Positions 1 to 8,141 of a stretch of 25,312 nt of DNA are shown piece by piece. The DNA is taken from the NCBI GenBank assembly GCA_937901435.1, contig CALGTJ010000392.1, forward strand, positions 1 through 25,312, given 5' to 3'. The translations under genes were made by a program, and so were the position numbers. A model generated the notes under the pieces. The model was not told where the DNA came from. It did no database searches and saw only the letters and a list, made by a program, of their open reading frames with translations. Position 1 is the stretch's first letter. Every line of letters begins with the position of its first letter. The stretch comes from an uncultured Rhodobacter sp. Lineage in GTDB: Bacteria > Pseudomonadota > Alphaproteobacteria > Rhodobacterales > Rhodobacteraceae.

Positions 1-2
1 CA

Positions 3-92
3 GACCTTCGCGGGTCGCGCAGCATTGGTCAAAGTGGGCTCGAACCGATCATTCTCGTCTCGCGCCGCGAGACTCACAAACTGCGTATATGA
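3..92 (+). CDS. possible 3' end of a truncated gene
   Basis: An open frame enters from the left edge and ends at TGA 90-92. Its last residues read ...GLEPIILVSRRETHKLRI. The stop is followed within 5 bases by the strong hairpin at 97-126, which is where the terminator of a rightward gene would sit. The opposite strand is also open here and codon bias does not decide between them, so this is a weak call. No family is recognised from 29 residues. If real, it converges on the purine operon. Confidence 0.3.
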   Translation, partial: DLRGSRSIGQSGLEPIILVSRRETHKLRI

Positions 93-96
93 GAGC

Positions 97-126
97 AACA
101 GGCCCACTCGGTCGAGCGGGCCTGTT
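97..126. terminator. hairpin terminator after the purine operon, possibly bidirectional
   Basis: Perfect 9-bp arms (AACAGGCCC at 97-105, GGGCCTGTT at 118-126) enclose a second 4-bp stem CTCG/CGAG with a GT loop and one A/C mismatch. It lies 22 bases past the stop of the substrate-binding protein gene. Neither side has a clean T-run, so termination strength is inferred from the stem only. A second palindrome, GTCTCGCG-C-CGCGAGAC, lies at 57-73. Confidence 0.6.
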
Positions 127-148
127 AGGGTTTCGTTTGACCCAGACC

Positions 149-1219
149 TTAGTTCGGGATGGTGCCTGTCATGCCTTCGACATAAAAGTTCATGCCAGCC
201 AGCGTGCCGTCGTCGGCCACTTCGCCCTCTGCCAGCCAGTCGCTGCCGTCCTGCTTTTTCAGCGGGCCGGTGAAGGGGTGATAGGTGCCTGCCACGATGG
301 CATCGACCATGCCCTGGGCTTCGGCGCGCACGTCTTCGGGGATGACGTCGCTGAACGCACCGATGCCGACCATGCCCTGTTCGATGCCGTCCCATGTCAT
401 CGAGGTTTCCCATGTGCCGTCGATCACGGCCTGAGTGCGCAGAATGTAATAGGGGGCCCATTCGTCAATGATCGACGAGATGCGCGGGGCGGGGCCGTAT
501 TCGGCCATATCCGCCGCCTGACCAAAGCCCAAGCCGCCTGCGTCCTTCAGCTTGGCGAGCGGTGCGGTCGAGTCTGTGTGAGCCAGAACCACGTCAACGC
601 CCTGATCCAGCAGGGCCTGCGTGGCGTCGGCTTCTTTGGCGGGGTCGAACCATGTCGAGACCCAGACAACGCTAAGCTCTACATCCGGATTTGCCTTCTT
701 GGCGTGGATGAAAGTGCTGTTGATGCCACGAATGACCTCGGGGATCGGGAAGGAGGCGATATAGCCGATCTTGTTGGTCTTGGTCATCTTGCCTGCCAAA
801 TGGCCCATGACCGCACGACCTTCATAGAAACGCGCAGAATAGGTCGCCACATTCGGGGCAGTCTTATAGCCGGTGGCGTGCTCGAATTTCACATTGGGGA
901 ATTTCTTGGCGACGTTGATGGTCGGATCCATGTAGCCAAACGAGGTTGTAAAGATCAGATCGACACCGGACAGCGCCATCTGGGTCATCACGCGCTCTGC
1001 GTCGGCCCCTTCGGGCACGCTTTCCTGAAAGACAAATTCGATCTCATCCCCGAAATGCTCTGCCATCTTGAGGGCGCTTTCGTGGTGGTGCTGCGACCAG
1101 CCGCCGTCATTCTTTGGCCCGACATAGATAAAGCCGACCTTGGTCTTGTCCTGCGCAAAGGCCGCGCCCGCCAGACCAAGCGCCAGAACCGCGCTTGTCA
1201 AAAGTGAGGTGATCCTCAT
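149..1219 (-). CDS. BMP-family ABC transporter substrate-binding protein (purine/nucleoside type)
   Basis: A 356-residue periplasmic binding protein of the BMP/PnrA/Med family, which delivers nucleosides or related compounds to an inner-membrane ABC permease. Residues 1-22 form a classic signal peptide: charged MR, hydrophobic core, AFA before Gln23. There is no lipobox, so it should be soluble in the periplasm. The mature part begins with KVGFIYVGPKNDGGW, the usual first strand and ligand loop of the family, and has FDPAKEADAT and AHTDS further on. The start is preceded by GGGGAG 9 bases upstream. It is the last gene of the operon, 54 bp after the second permease. Being beside xanthine dehydrogenase suggests a purine ligand (xanthine, hypoxanthine, guanosine or urate), but this is inference; the sequence alone does not fix the substrate. 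Confidence 0.93.
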   Translation of the reverse strand: MRITSLLTSAVLALGLAGAAFAQDKTKVGFIYVGPKNDGGWSQHHHESALKMAEHFGDEIEFVFQESVPEGADAERVMTQMALSGVDLIFTTSFGYMDPTINVAKKFPNVKFEHATGYKTAPNVATYSARFYEGRAVMGHLAGKMTKTNKIGYIASFPIPEVIRGINSTFIHAKKANPDVELSVVWVSTWFDPAKEADATQALLDQGVDVVLAHTDSTAPLAKLKDAGGLGFGQAADMAEYGPAPRISSIIDEWAPYYILRTQAVIDGTWETSMTWDGIEQGMVGIGAFSDVIPEDVRAEAQGMVDAIVAGTYHPFTGPLKKQDGSDWLAEGEVADDGTLAGMNFYVEGMTGTIPN

Positions 1220-1273
1220 GAACTCATTCTCCCCAGTGTCGCAAACTTTGTGTTCGCAGTTGATATTCTGCCT

Positions 1274-2209
1274 CTAACTTGAGGCGTGGAAACTTTTCGC
1301 CAGTGCTGCAGGCGCGTTCTGGCTGGCCCGACCCTTGCCCGAAGACATGATCACAAGCACAAGGATTGTTATCAGATAGGGCGACATGGACAAGACCTGC
1401 ACCGGAACGTCCAGCCCTGCGGCCTGCAAATTCAACTGCAAGACCGTGACACCGCCAAAAAGATAGGCCCCCAGCAGAACGCGCATGGGTTTCCAGCTGG
1501 CAAAGACCACGATGGCCAGCGCGATCCAGCCCGCACCTGCGGTCATGCCCTCGGTCCATTGCGGTACGCGGATCAGGCTAAGGTAGGCCCCGCCTAGCCC
1601 CGCGCAGGCCCCGCCGAACATGATTGCCAGCAGCCGCACGCGCACCACCTTGTAGCCCAGCGCATGCGCGGCATCATGGCTTTCCCCCACCGCGCGCAGG
1701 ATCAGCCCGGCGCGGGTGAATTTCAGAAAGGCCCAGACCGCGACGACGAGGGCGAGGCTGAAATAGACCATCAGATCATGCTGCAACAGGATGCGCCCGA
1801 TCACCGGAATATCCGCCAACGCACCCAGATCGACCTTGCTGGTCGGGGGTGGCGTGACGCCGGAATAGCTTTGCCCGATCATCGCGGACAGCCCCAGCCC
1901 GAACAGGGTCAGTGCAAGTCCTGTCGCCACCTGATTGGACAGCAGATACTGCGTCAGAACCCCGAACAGCAGCGACAGCAGCGCGCCGCCAATCGCGGCC
2001 CCGATAAAGCCCAGCAGAGGGTTTTGGGTTTCGACAGCCACGGCAAAGCCGCAGATCGCGCCGGTGATCATCATCCCCTCGACCCCAAGGTTCAGAACAC
2101 CCGCCTTTTCCACCACCAGCTCGCCAAGGGCAGCCAGCAGGATCGGCGTTGCGGCGACCATCAGCGAGGCAATAAGGATCAGCGGGTTGATTGCAGAGAG
2201 ATCCATCAT
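1274..2209 (-). CDS. ABC transporter permease, second subunit (nucleoside/purine type)
   Basis: A 311-residue multi-spanning inner-membrane protein of the BPD_transp_2 class (YufQ/NupQ-like), partner of the permease encoded just upstream. Membrane segments begin at once (INPLILIASLMVAATPILLA). The conserved loop GELVVEKAGVLNLGVEGMM, typical of this subunit, lies near residues 27-45. I chose ATG 2209 because it overlaps the TGA of the preceding gene as ATGA and because the protein then begins MMDLSAIN. An open frame continues upstream of this ATG but is the out-of-frame shadow of the first permease. The C-terminus ends in a polar tail after the last membrane segment. Confidence 0.92.
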   Translation of the reverse strand: MMDLSAINPLILIASLMVAATPILLAALGELVVEKAGVLNLGVEGMMITGAICGFAVAVETQNPLLGFIGAAIGGALLSLLFGVLTQYLLSNQVATGLALTLFGLGLSAMIGQSYSGVTPPPTSKVDLGALADIPVIGRILLQHDLMVYFSLALVVAVWAFLKFTRAGLILRAVGESHDAAHALGYKVVRVRLLAIMFGGACAGLGGAYLSLIRVPQWTEGMTAGAGWIALAIVVFASWKPMRVLLGAYLFGGVTVLQLNLQAAGLDVPVQVLSMSPYLITILVLVIMSSGKGRASQNAPAALAKSFHASS

Positions 2210-3303
2210 GCGGCTCCTGTTTTTTCGGACCCGTGGCCGATGCGTATCCGGTAATTCGACAACACATCCACCGCCAGAAGGAAGAACAGCAGCATCCCCT
2301 GAAACGCCTGTATCGCGGCGGCAGGCAGGCCCAGCATGAATTGCGCCAGTTCGCCGCCAATGTACGTGAGCGCCATCAGCAACCCGGCCAGCAGGATGCC
2401 GACAGGGTGCAAGCGGCCCAGAAAGGCGACGATAATGGCGGTAAACCCATAGCCACTGTTGAAATCGATGCTGATCTGCCCGGCAGGTCCGCTGACCTCG
2501 AAAAACCCCGCCAATCCGGCCAAAGCACCCGAGGTGCCAAGGCAAAAGATCACCAGCAGTTTAGGTTTCACCCCGGCAAATCGCGCGGCTCGGGGACTCT
2601 CGCCTGTCAGGCGAATTTGATACCCCAGCATGTGACGGTTCAGCAGGATATAGGCAAAGATCACCGCGATGAAGGCCGCGACCACGCCCCAGTGCATGCC
2701 TGTTCCCGTGATCAGTTCAGGATTGCTGAGCGCGTCGATCTGACCAAGGTTGCGACTGCCGGGAAAGCCTCCGCCCTCGGGATTGCGCAACAATCCCAAG
2801 GCCATGGACGCCAGTAGCTGTTCAGCCACATAGACCAGCAGCAGCGAGACGAGGATTTCATTGGTGTTGAAATAGGTCTTGAGGATCGCCGGGATCATCG
2901 CCCAGGCCCAGCCGCCCAACGCCCCGGCCATCACCATCAAGGGAAAGATCCACGCCGACTCTGACGGATAAAACGCCAGCCCCACGCCCGCGCCACAGAT
3001 TGCCCCCAGGATGTACTGCCCCTCGGCCCCGATATTCCAGATCCCGGCGCGAAAGCCCAACGACAGGCCAATGGCGATCAGGATCAGCGGCCCGGCCTTG
3101 ACCAGCAATTGCGGGCGGGAAAACGCTTTGAACTGTTCGTTGAACAGCGGATCCCAGAAAATCGTGCGGATGGCCTCGAACGGGTTCTTGCCAAGGGCTG
3201 CAAACAGGATGCCCCCCGCGATCATCGTCAGCAGCACCGCGACAACGGGCGTGAACACGATCCATGCCTTTGACGGCTGCGGGCGTTTTTCCAGCCGGAT
3301 CAT
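2206..3303 (-). CDS. ABC transporter permease, first subunit (nucleoside/purine type)
   Basis: A 365-residue inner-membrane permease of the BPD_transp_2 class (YufP/NupP-like). A short cytoplasmic N-terminus (MIRLEKRPQPSKAW) leads into a first membrane segment at about residues 15-35. A characteristic region GLSLGFRAGIWNIGAEGQYILGAICGAG follows near residues 78-105, the equivalent of the coupling/selectivity loop in related transporters. It lies 9 bp after the ATPase gene and overlaps the next permease by 4 bp, so the two permeases are very probably translated together and form a heterodimer. Confidence 0.93.
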   Translation of the reverse strand: MIRLEKRPQPSKAWIVFTPVVAVLLTMIAGGILFAALGKNPFEAIRTIFWDPLFNEQFKAFSRPQLLVKAGPLILIAIGLSLGFRAGIWNIGAEGQYILGAICGAGVGLAFYPSESAWIFPLMVMAGALGGWAWAMIPAILKTYFNTNEILVSLLLVYVAEQLLASMALGLLRNPEGGGFPGSRNLGQIDALSNPELITGTGMHWGVVAAFIAVIFAYILLNRHMLGYQIRLTGESPRAARFAGVKPKLLVIFCLGTSGALAGLAGFFEVSGPAGQISIDFNSGYGFTAIIVAFLGRLHPVGILLAGLLMALTYIGGELAQFMLGLPAAAIQAFQGMLLFFLLAVDVLSNYRIRIGHGSEKTGAA

Positions 3304-3312
3304 GGCGCGACC

Positions 3313-4827
3313 TCACGCATTGCTAATCTCCAGATCATGTGCGCCCCCCATCATCAGCCCGATTTCATCCACGGTCAAACCCTTGATCGGGCGCGGCGCA
3401 CTAAGGCGTCCGGCGTTCAGCGCGGCAAAACTGTCAGAGATTTCCATCAACTCATCCAGATCCTGACTGATCACCACAACTGCGGCGCCACCAGCGGCCA
3501 GATCCAGCAAAGCCTGCCGGATCGCAGCGGCGGCAGAGGCATCAACGCCCCAAGTGGGCTGGTTCACGACCAGACAGAGGGGCCGCTGCAAAATCTCGCG
3601 CCCGATGACAAATTTTTGCAGGTTGCCACCGGACAGCGCGCGCGCGGCGACATCCGGCCCCGGCGTGCGCACGTCAAATTCGGCGATGATCTTTTCCGCG
3701 AACGCGCGGGTGGCAGGCCATTTGAGAAACCCATTCGTGACCAGATTTTCACGGATCGCCCCGGTCAGCAGGGCGTTTTCCGTCAGGCTCATATCCGGGG
3801 CAGCGGCATGGCCCAGCCGCTCTTCCGGTGCTGTCAGCAACCCCAGCGCCCGCCGCGCGTTGGGGCCAAGGTGACCGATCCCGACGTCGTTCAGCTTGAC
3901 CGCATCAGTCGTTGCAAGCGCCTCGCCCGACAAGGCGGCCAGCAGTTCGTCCTGCCCATTGCCCGCCACACCGCCGATGCCCAGCACGTCGCCCGCCCGC
4001 ACAGTGATCGTCACATCCTTCAAGGACGTGCCAAAGGGGTTGGACGAGGCGACACTCAGACCCCTCAGATCCAGCACCACCTCGCCGGGGGCCTCGGCCT
4101 TGCGGCTGGGGGTATGAAGCGTACTGCCCACCATCATCTCGGCCATGGACCGCGCAGATTCGGCGCGCGGATCACATTCGCCCACCACCTTGCCCCGCCG
4201 CAGGACAGTCGCCGCCTCGCAGAGCGATTTGATCTCTTCCAGCTTGTGAGAAATATAGAGGATAGAGGTGCCTTCGGATTGCAATTTGCGCAATGTTTCA
4301 AAGAGGATACCGACCTCTTGCGGGGTCAGGACACTGGTCGGTTCATCCATGATCAGCAGCTTGGGGTCTTGCAGCAGGCAGCGAATGATCTCGACCCGCT
4401 GACGCTCTCCGGCAGACAGATCGCCGACCAGACGGGACGGGTCCAGAGGCAGACCATAGGCCTCTGACACCTCGCGGATCCGCTGCGCCAAAAGCCGCTG
4501 TTTTGGCGGGTCTTCCATCCCCAAGGCGACATTTTCGGCCACGTTCAGCGCCTCGAACAGGGAAAAATGCTGAAACACCATGGCGACGCCGCTGGATCGG
4601 GCGGCATGGGGCGTGGGCGGGGCAAATTCGGTGCCGTTCAGCGTCATCGTGCCACTGTCAAGACGCACAAGACCGTAGATCATCTTGACCAGCGTCGACT
4701 TGCCCGCGCCATTTTCGCCCAGCAGCGCGTGGATCTGGCCCTTGCCGATGTCAAAGGACACATCGTCATTTGCGATGACACCGGGATAGGCCTTGGACAG
4801 GCCGTTGATGGTCAGCAGCGGGGTCAT
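3313..4827 (-). CDS. ABC transporter ATP-binding protein, two tandem nucleotide-binding domains
   Basis: A 504-residue duplicated ATPase of the sugar/nucleoside importer type (NupO/YufO-like). Domain 1 is canonical: Walker A GENGAGKST at residues 37-45, signature LSAGERQ at 137-143, Walker B LLIMDEP at 157-163. Domain 2 is degenerate: GVAGNGQDE replaces Walker A, the signature is LSGGNLQ, and the Walker B region reads VVNQPTWGVD with Gln in place of the catalytic Glu. Such asymmetry is normal in this family, where one site is thought to do most hydrolysis. Its ATG overlaps the stop of xdhC by 4 bp (ATGA), which ties the transporter to the xanthine dehydrogenase genes in one transcript. Confidence 0.94.
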   Translation of the reverse strand: MTPLLTINGLSKAYPGVIANDDVSFDIGKGQIHALLGENGAGKSTLVKMIYGLVRLDSGTMTLNGTEFAPPTPHAARSSGVAMVFQHFSLFEALNVAENVALGMEDPPKQRLLAQRIREVSEAYGLPLDPSRLVGDLSAGERQRVEIIRCLLQDPKLLIMDEPTSVLTPQEVGILFETLRKLQSEGTSILYISHKLEEIKSLCEAATVLRRGKVVGECDPRAESARSMAEMMVGSTLHTPSRKAEAPGEVVLDLRGLSVASSNPFGTSLKDVTITVRAGDVLGIGGVAGNGQDELLAALSGEALATTDAVKLNDVGIGHLGPNARRALGLLTAPEERLGHAAAPDMSLTENALLTGAIRENLVTNGFLKWPATRAFAEKIIAEFDVRTPGPDVAARALSGGNLQKFVIGREILQRPLCLVVNQPTWGVDASAAAAIRQALLDLAAGGAAVVVISQDLDELMEISDSFAALNAGRLSAPRPIKGLTVDEIGLMMGGAHDLEISNA

Positions 4828-5765
4828 GCGCGTCTCTCTCTTTCAGAGGCTTGTGCCTTTGTGCGGCCCAGCAACTCAGCCGCGACGCCTATTGCGATGG
4901 CTTGCGGGTGTTTGCCCAAGGCAGGCTGTCCGATGGGACAGGCGATCTGGTCGATATGCACGGGATCATGGCCCAGACCCGCAAGCCGGGTGCGAAACCG
5001 CGCCCATTTGGTGGCTGACCCGATCAGCCCGGCATAGCGAAACCCGTGCCCCAACAGCGCGTGGCAGATCTCTAGGTCCATCTTGTGCGAATAGGTCAGC
5101 ACCAGATGTTCGGCCTCTGGTGGGGCATAGCGCAGCACATCAGGCGGATTTGACGCCACCAGTGGTGTGACATTCTGTGGGATTTCCGGGGGAAATCGAT
5201 CTGCGCCGGTATCGACCCAGGTGATCGCCAGATCCGGCAGGTCCGCCAAGACATTGACCAGCGCGCGCCCCACATGGCCCGCACCATAGATCCAGAGTGG
5301 GCGGGTGGTGGTAAGCAGGGGCTCGATCAGCCAATCGTCCAGACAAAGCGGTCGCGCGACACCCTCTTTGACCACGCGTTCGACGCTATGTGGTCGGGTT
5401 CCGCCCGCTGCCATGATCGGTGTTGTGACGGGAAATTTTGTCGGGAGGCGATCGCTGCGATACCATTGATACGATAGCGTTACAGAGCCGCCGCAACACT
5501 GCCCCACCGCCGGGCCAAGCGCATAGATCTTGGCCACATGGGGGATCTGCCGTTCGATAATCTTGCGCGCGTAGTGCGCCGCCTCATATTCCAACGCGCC
5601 GCCGCCGATGGTGCCGGATTGCCCGCCTGTCTCTTGTCCTGCCCAAACCAGCATCGTGGCCCCCACCTCTCTGGGGGCAGAGCCTTTGACAGCGGCCACA
5701 ACCACGCGCACCACCTCGCCCTGCGCGGCGACGGCGCGTGTCAGCCCCTCAAGGTCAAAGCTCAT
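4824..5765 (-). CDS. xdhC: xanthine dehydrogenase accessory protein XdhC
   Basis: A 313-residue cytoplasmic chaperone. XdhC proteins bind molybdenum cofactor, promote its sulfuration and hand it to XdhB; they are not part of the final enzyme. The N-terminal half has VKGSAPREVGATMLVW (about residues 28-43) and GGGALEYEA, and Cys-Cys in QCCGGSVTLSY (about residue 90), all family hallmarks. The C-terminal half is a Rossmann-like XdhC_C domain with GAGHVGRALV and GLIGSATKWARFRTRL. The gene starts inside the end of xdhB (4-bp overlap) and ends inside the start of the ATPase gene, so all three are translationally linked. Confidence 0.95.
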   Translation of the reverse strand: MSFDLEGLTRAVAAQGEVVRVVVAAVKGSAPREVGATMLVWAGQETGGQSGTIGGGALEYEAAHYARKIIERQIPHVAKIYALGPAVGQCCGGSVTLSYQWYRSDRLPTKFPVTTPIMAAGGTRPHSVERVVKEGVARPLCLDDWLIEPLLTTTRPLWIYGAGHVGRALVNVLADLPDLAITWVDTGADRFPPEIPQNVTPLVASNPPDVLRYAPPEAEHLVLTYSHKMDLEICHALLGHGFRYAGLIGSATKWARFRTRLAGLGHDPVHIDQIACPIGQPALGKHPQAIAIGVAAELLGRTKAQASERERRA

Positions 5766-8119
5766 ACGCGACTGACCCGGTTGATCGCCGCCAGCAGTCG
5801 TTCCGGCGTGGCGGGGGCGTCCAGCGCAGGATAGTCAGTTCCACAGGACGCGACAGCATCCGACAGGGCCAGCAGCGCGGAAATACCGTGCATAAAGGGG
5901 GGCTCTCCGACTGCTTTGGACCGATAGATCGTGTCCTCGCGGTTTTCAGTCTGCCACAGACTGACGTTGAAGATCACAGGCCGATCCGAACAAGCGGGAA
6001 TCTTGTAGGTCGAGGGCGCATGAGTGCGCAGACGCCCCTGTTTATCCCAGACCAGTTCCTCTGTCGTCAGCCAGCCCGCGCCCTGCACATAGCCGCCCTC
6101 GATCTGTCCGATGTCCAGTGCCGGGTTCAGCGAGGCCCCCGCATCATGCAGGATATCGCAGCGCAGGATACGGTTCTCGCCAGTCAGAGTATCCAGCACC
6201 ACCTCTGTCACCGCAGCGCCATAGGCAAAGTAGAAAAACGGTCGCCCCTCGCCCTTGATCCGATCCCAGGTGATGCGGGGCGTCTTGTAAAATCCTGTGG
6301 CCGACAGGCTGATGCGCGCCGAATAACAGGCCATCGCGGCCTCGGCAAAGCTGTACTCCGCCCCACCAACCCGCACCCTGCCATCGGCAAACTGCACCTC
6401 GTCGGGCTCGCATTGATGCTCATGCGCCAGATGCGCCGTCATACGCTCGCGGATCTCGTCACAGGCCGCTTTGACCGCCATCCCGTTCAGATCCGACCCG
6501 GACGATGCGGCAGTGGCAGAGGTATTGGGCACCTTGCCCGTATCCGTCGCGGTGATCTTGACCGCACTCACATCCACGCCAAACCGTGCCGCTGCCACCT
6601 GCGCCACCTTCTGGAACAGACCTTGCCCCATCTCGGTCCCCCCATGGTTCATGTGGATAGAGCCGTCCTGATACACATGAACCAGTGCGCCCGCCTGATT
6701 GAGATGGGTCAGCGTAAAGGAAATCCCGAATTTCACCGGCGTCAGCGCAATCCCCTTTTTCAGGATCGGATTGGAGGCGTTCCATTCTGCCACCGCCGCA
6801 CGCCGCGCTTTATAGTCCGAGGTCTCCAGCAACGCGTCCAGCATCTCGCCCAGAATGAAATCTGTCACCTCCATCCCATAGGGCGTGGTTTGCGGCTTCA
6901 TCTTGGTAGAAATACTCTCGGGGGGGCTCGCCTCTGGCGAGTGGGGGGCAGATGGCCCCCCTCCGACCTGACCAACAGCCTCGGCATAGAAATTCGCCCG
7001 CCGCACCTCGACTGGGTCGCGACCCAACGCGTGCGCCACATGATCCATCACCCGCTCGATCCCGAACATGCCCTGTGGCCCGCCAAAGCCGCGATAGGCG
7101 GTTGCGGATTGGGTGTGGGTCTTTAGCCTGTGCGAGGTGATCCGCGCGGCGGGTAAAAGATAGGCGTTATCAGCGTGCAGCATGGCGCGATCCGCCACCG
7201 GCAGCGACAGGTCCTGCGCCCAGCCACAGCGGCAGTATTGGGTGAAATCGACACCTGTCAGACGCCCATCGTCCTCAAATCCCACGCGGTAGGTGATCCG
7301 GAAATCATGCCGCTTGCCTGTGATCATCATGTCATCGTCGCGGTCATAGCGCATCTTGCAGGGCCGCCCGGTCATCGACGCGGCCACCGCGCAGGCCACC
7401 GCCAAAGCGTTGCCCTGACTTTCCTTGCCACCAAACCCCCCGCCCATGCGGCGTATTTCGACCCGCACCGCGTTCATTGGCACCCCCAGCGCCTCTGCCA
7501 CCTTATGCTGGATCTCGGTCGGGTGCTGGGTCGAGCTGTGCACGACCATATCCCCGCCCTCTTGCGGCAGGGCCAGCGCGGCTTGGCCTTCGAGATAGAA
7601 ATGCTCTTGCCCGCCCAGTTCCATGACCCCGTCGATGACATGGGTCGCCGCGGCGAGCGCCTGATCTATGTCGCCTTTCGAATAGATCCGCGGGCCGTCC
7701 TCGAACCGGCTGTCGGCGGCAATGGCGTCGTCAATCGTCAGGATCGCGGGCCGTTCTTCGTAAGACACCACAGCATGACGCGCGGCCTTGCGCGCGGCCA
7801 GATGGGTCGCGGCGACAACGGCAAACAGGGGCTGGCCAAGGTAAAACACCTCATCCACCGCCAGCAAAGGTTCGTCATGGGCGGACGGAGAGACGTCATT
7901 GGCAAAAGGCAGATCCTCGGCGGTCAGCACCGCGACGACACCGGGTGCGGCGCGCACAGCGGTCAGATCCATCGCGGCGATACGGCCCCGTGCGATCTCT
8001 GACGTGCCAAAGGCCAGCGACAGGCAATTCGCGGGCACTGGGATGTCGTCGACGTAGCGCGCGGCCCCGGTCACATGCAGGCGTGCGGCGTCATGGGGCA
8101 GGGGTTTTGAGACGCTCAT
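5762..8119 (-). CDS. xdhB: xanthine dehydrogenase, molybdopterin-binding subunit XdhB
   Basis: A 785-residue large subunit that carries the molybdenum cofactor and oxidises hypoxanthine to xanthine and xanthine to urate. Visible motifs are QEHFYLE (171-177), GGGFGGKE (226-233), DRAMLH (310-315), AYRGFGGPQG (341-350), GGTEMGQG and KAVGEPP. By position, Glu233, Arg311 and Glu739 correspond to the substrate and catalytic residues known as Glu232, Arg310 and Glu730 in the Rhodobacter capsulatus enzyme. The start follows GGAGG by 8 bases, 22 bp after xdhA. Oddity: residues about 385-409 (GGGPSAPHSPEASPP...STKMKP) are the translation of a palindromic repeat, which forms an extra Pro/Ser/Gly-rich loop before TTPYGMEV. 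Active-site motifs on both sides are intact, so the enzyme is probably functional. Confidence 0.96.
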   Translation of the reverse strand: MSVSKPLPHDAARLHVTGAARYVDDIPVPANCLSLAFGTSEIARGRIAAMDLTAVRAAPGVVAVLTAEDLPFANDVSPSAHDEPLLAVDEVFYLGQPLFAVVAATHLAARKAARHAVVSYEERPAILTIDDAIAADSRFEDGPRIYSKGDIDQALAAATHVIDGVMELGGQEHFYLEGQAALALPQEGGDMVVHSSTQHPTEIQHKVAEALGVPMNAVRVEIRRMGGGFGGKESQGNALAVACAVAASMTGRPCKMRYDRDDDMMITGKRHDFRITYRVGFEDDGRLTGVDFTQYCRCGWAQDLSLPVADRAMLHADNAYLLPAARITSHRLKTHTQSATAYRGFGGPQGMFGIERVMDHVAHALGRDPVEVRRANFYAEAVGQVGGGPSAPHSPEASPPESISTKMKPQTTPYGMEVTDFILGEMLDALLETSDYKARRAAVAEWNASNPILKKGIALTPVKFGISFTLTHLNQAGALVHVYQDGSIHMNHGGTEMGQGLFQKVAQVAAARFGVDVSAVKITATDTGKVPNTSATAASSGSDLNGMAVKAACDEIRERMTAHLAHEHQCEPDEVQFADGRVRVGGAEYSFAEAAMACYSARISLSATGFYKTPRITWDRIKGEGRPFFYFAYGAAVTEVVLDTLTGENRILRCDILHDAGASLNPALDIGQIEGGYVQGAGWLTTEELVWDKQGRLRTHAPSTYKIPACSDRPVIFNVSLWQTENREDTIYRSKAVGEPPFMHGISALLALSDAVASCGTDYPALDAPATPERLLAAINRVSRV
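6895..6961 (-). repeat. palindromic repeat inside xdhB, in frame (copy 2)
   Basis: On the minus strand the order is a hairpin GGGGGGC-CATCT-GCCCCCC (6943-6961), a hairpin CTCGCC-AGA-GGCGAG (6927-6941), a C-run, and a conserved 23-base tail (6895-6917). The tail matches the one at 10133-10155 at 21 of 23 positions, and both copies place a G/C hairpin containing TCTGCCCCC upstream of it. The element is read through without a stop as part of XdhB. That it is an inserted mobile-like repeat is inferred from the match to the intergenic copy. Confidence 0.75.
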
Positions 8120-8141
8120 TCGTTCGCCTCCGGCAAAACCA

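Noticed and set aside
34..47. GGTTCGAGCCC on the minus strand, like a tRNA T-arm
   Set aside because: No acceptor stem, anticodon arm or D-arm can be folded around it at tRNA spacing.
89..1207. A 372-codon open frame antisense to the BMP protein gene
   Set aside because: The minus-strand protein has a signal peptide and family motifs throughout; the plus-strand frame is a shadow.
5738..7126. A 462-codon open frame antisense to xdhB
   Set aside because: Complementary to conserved xdhB motifs, His/Arg/Gly-rich translation without any recognisable fold.
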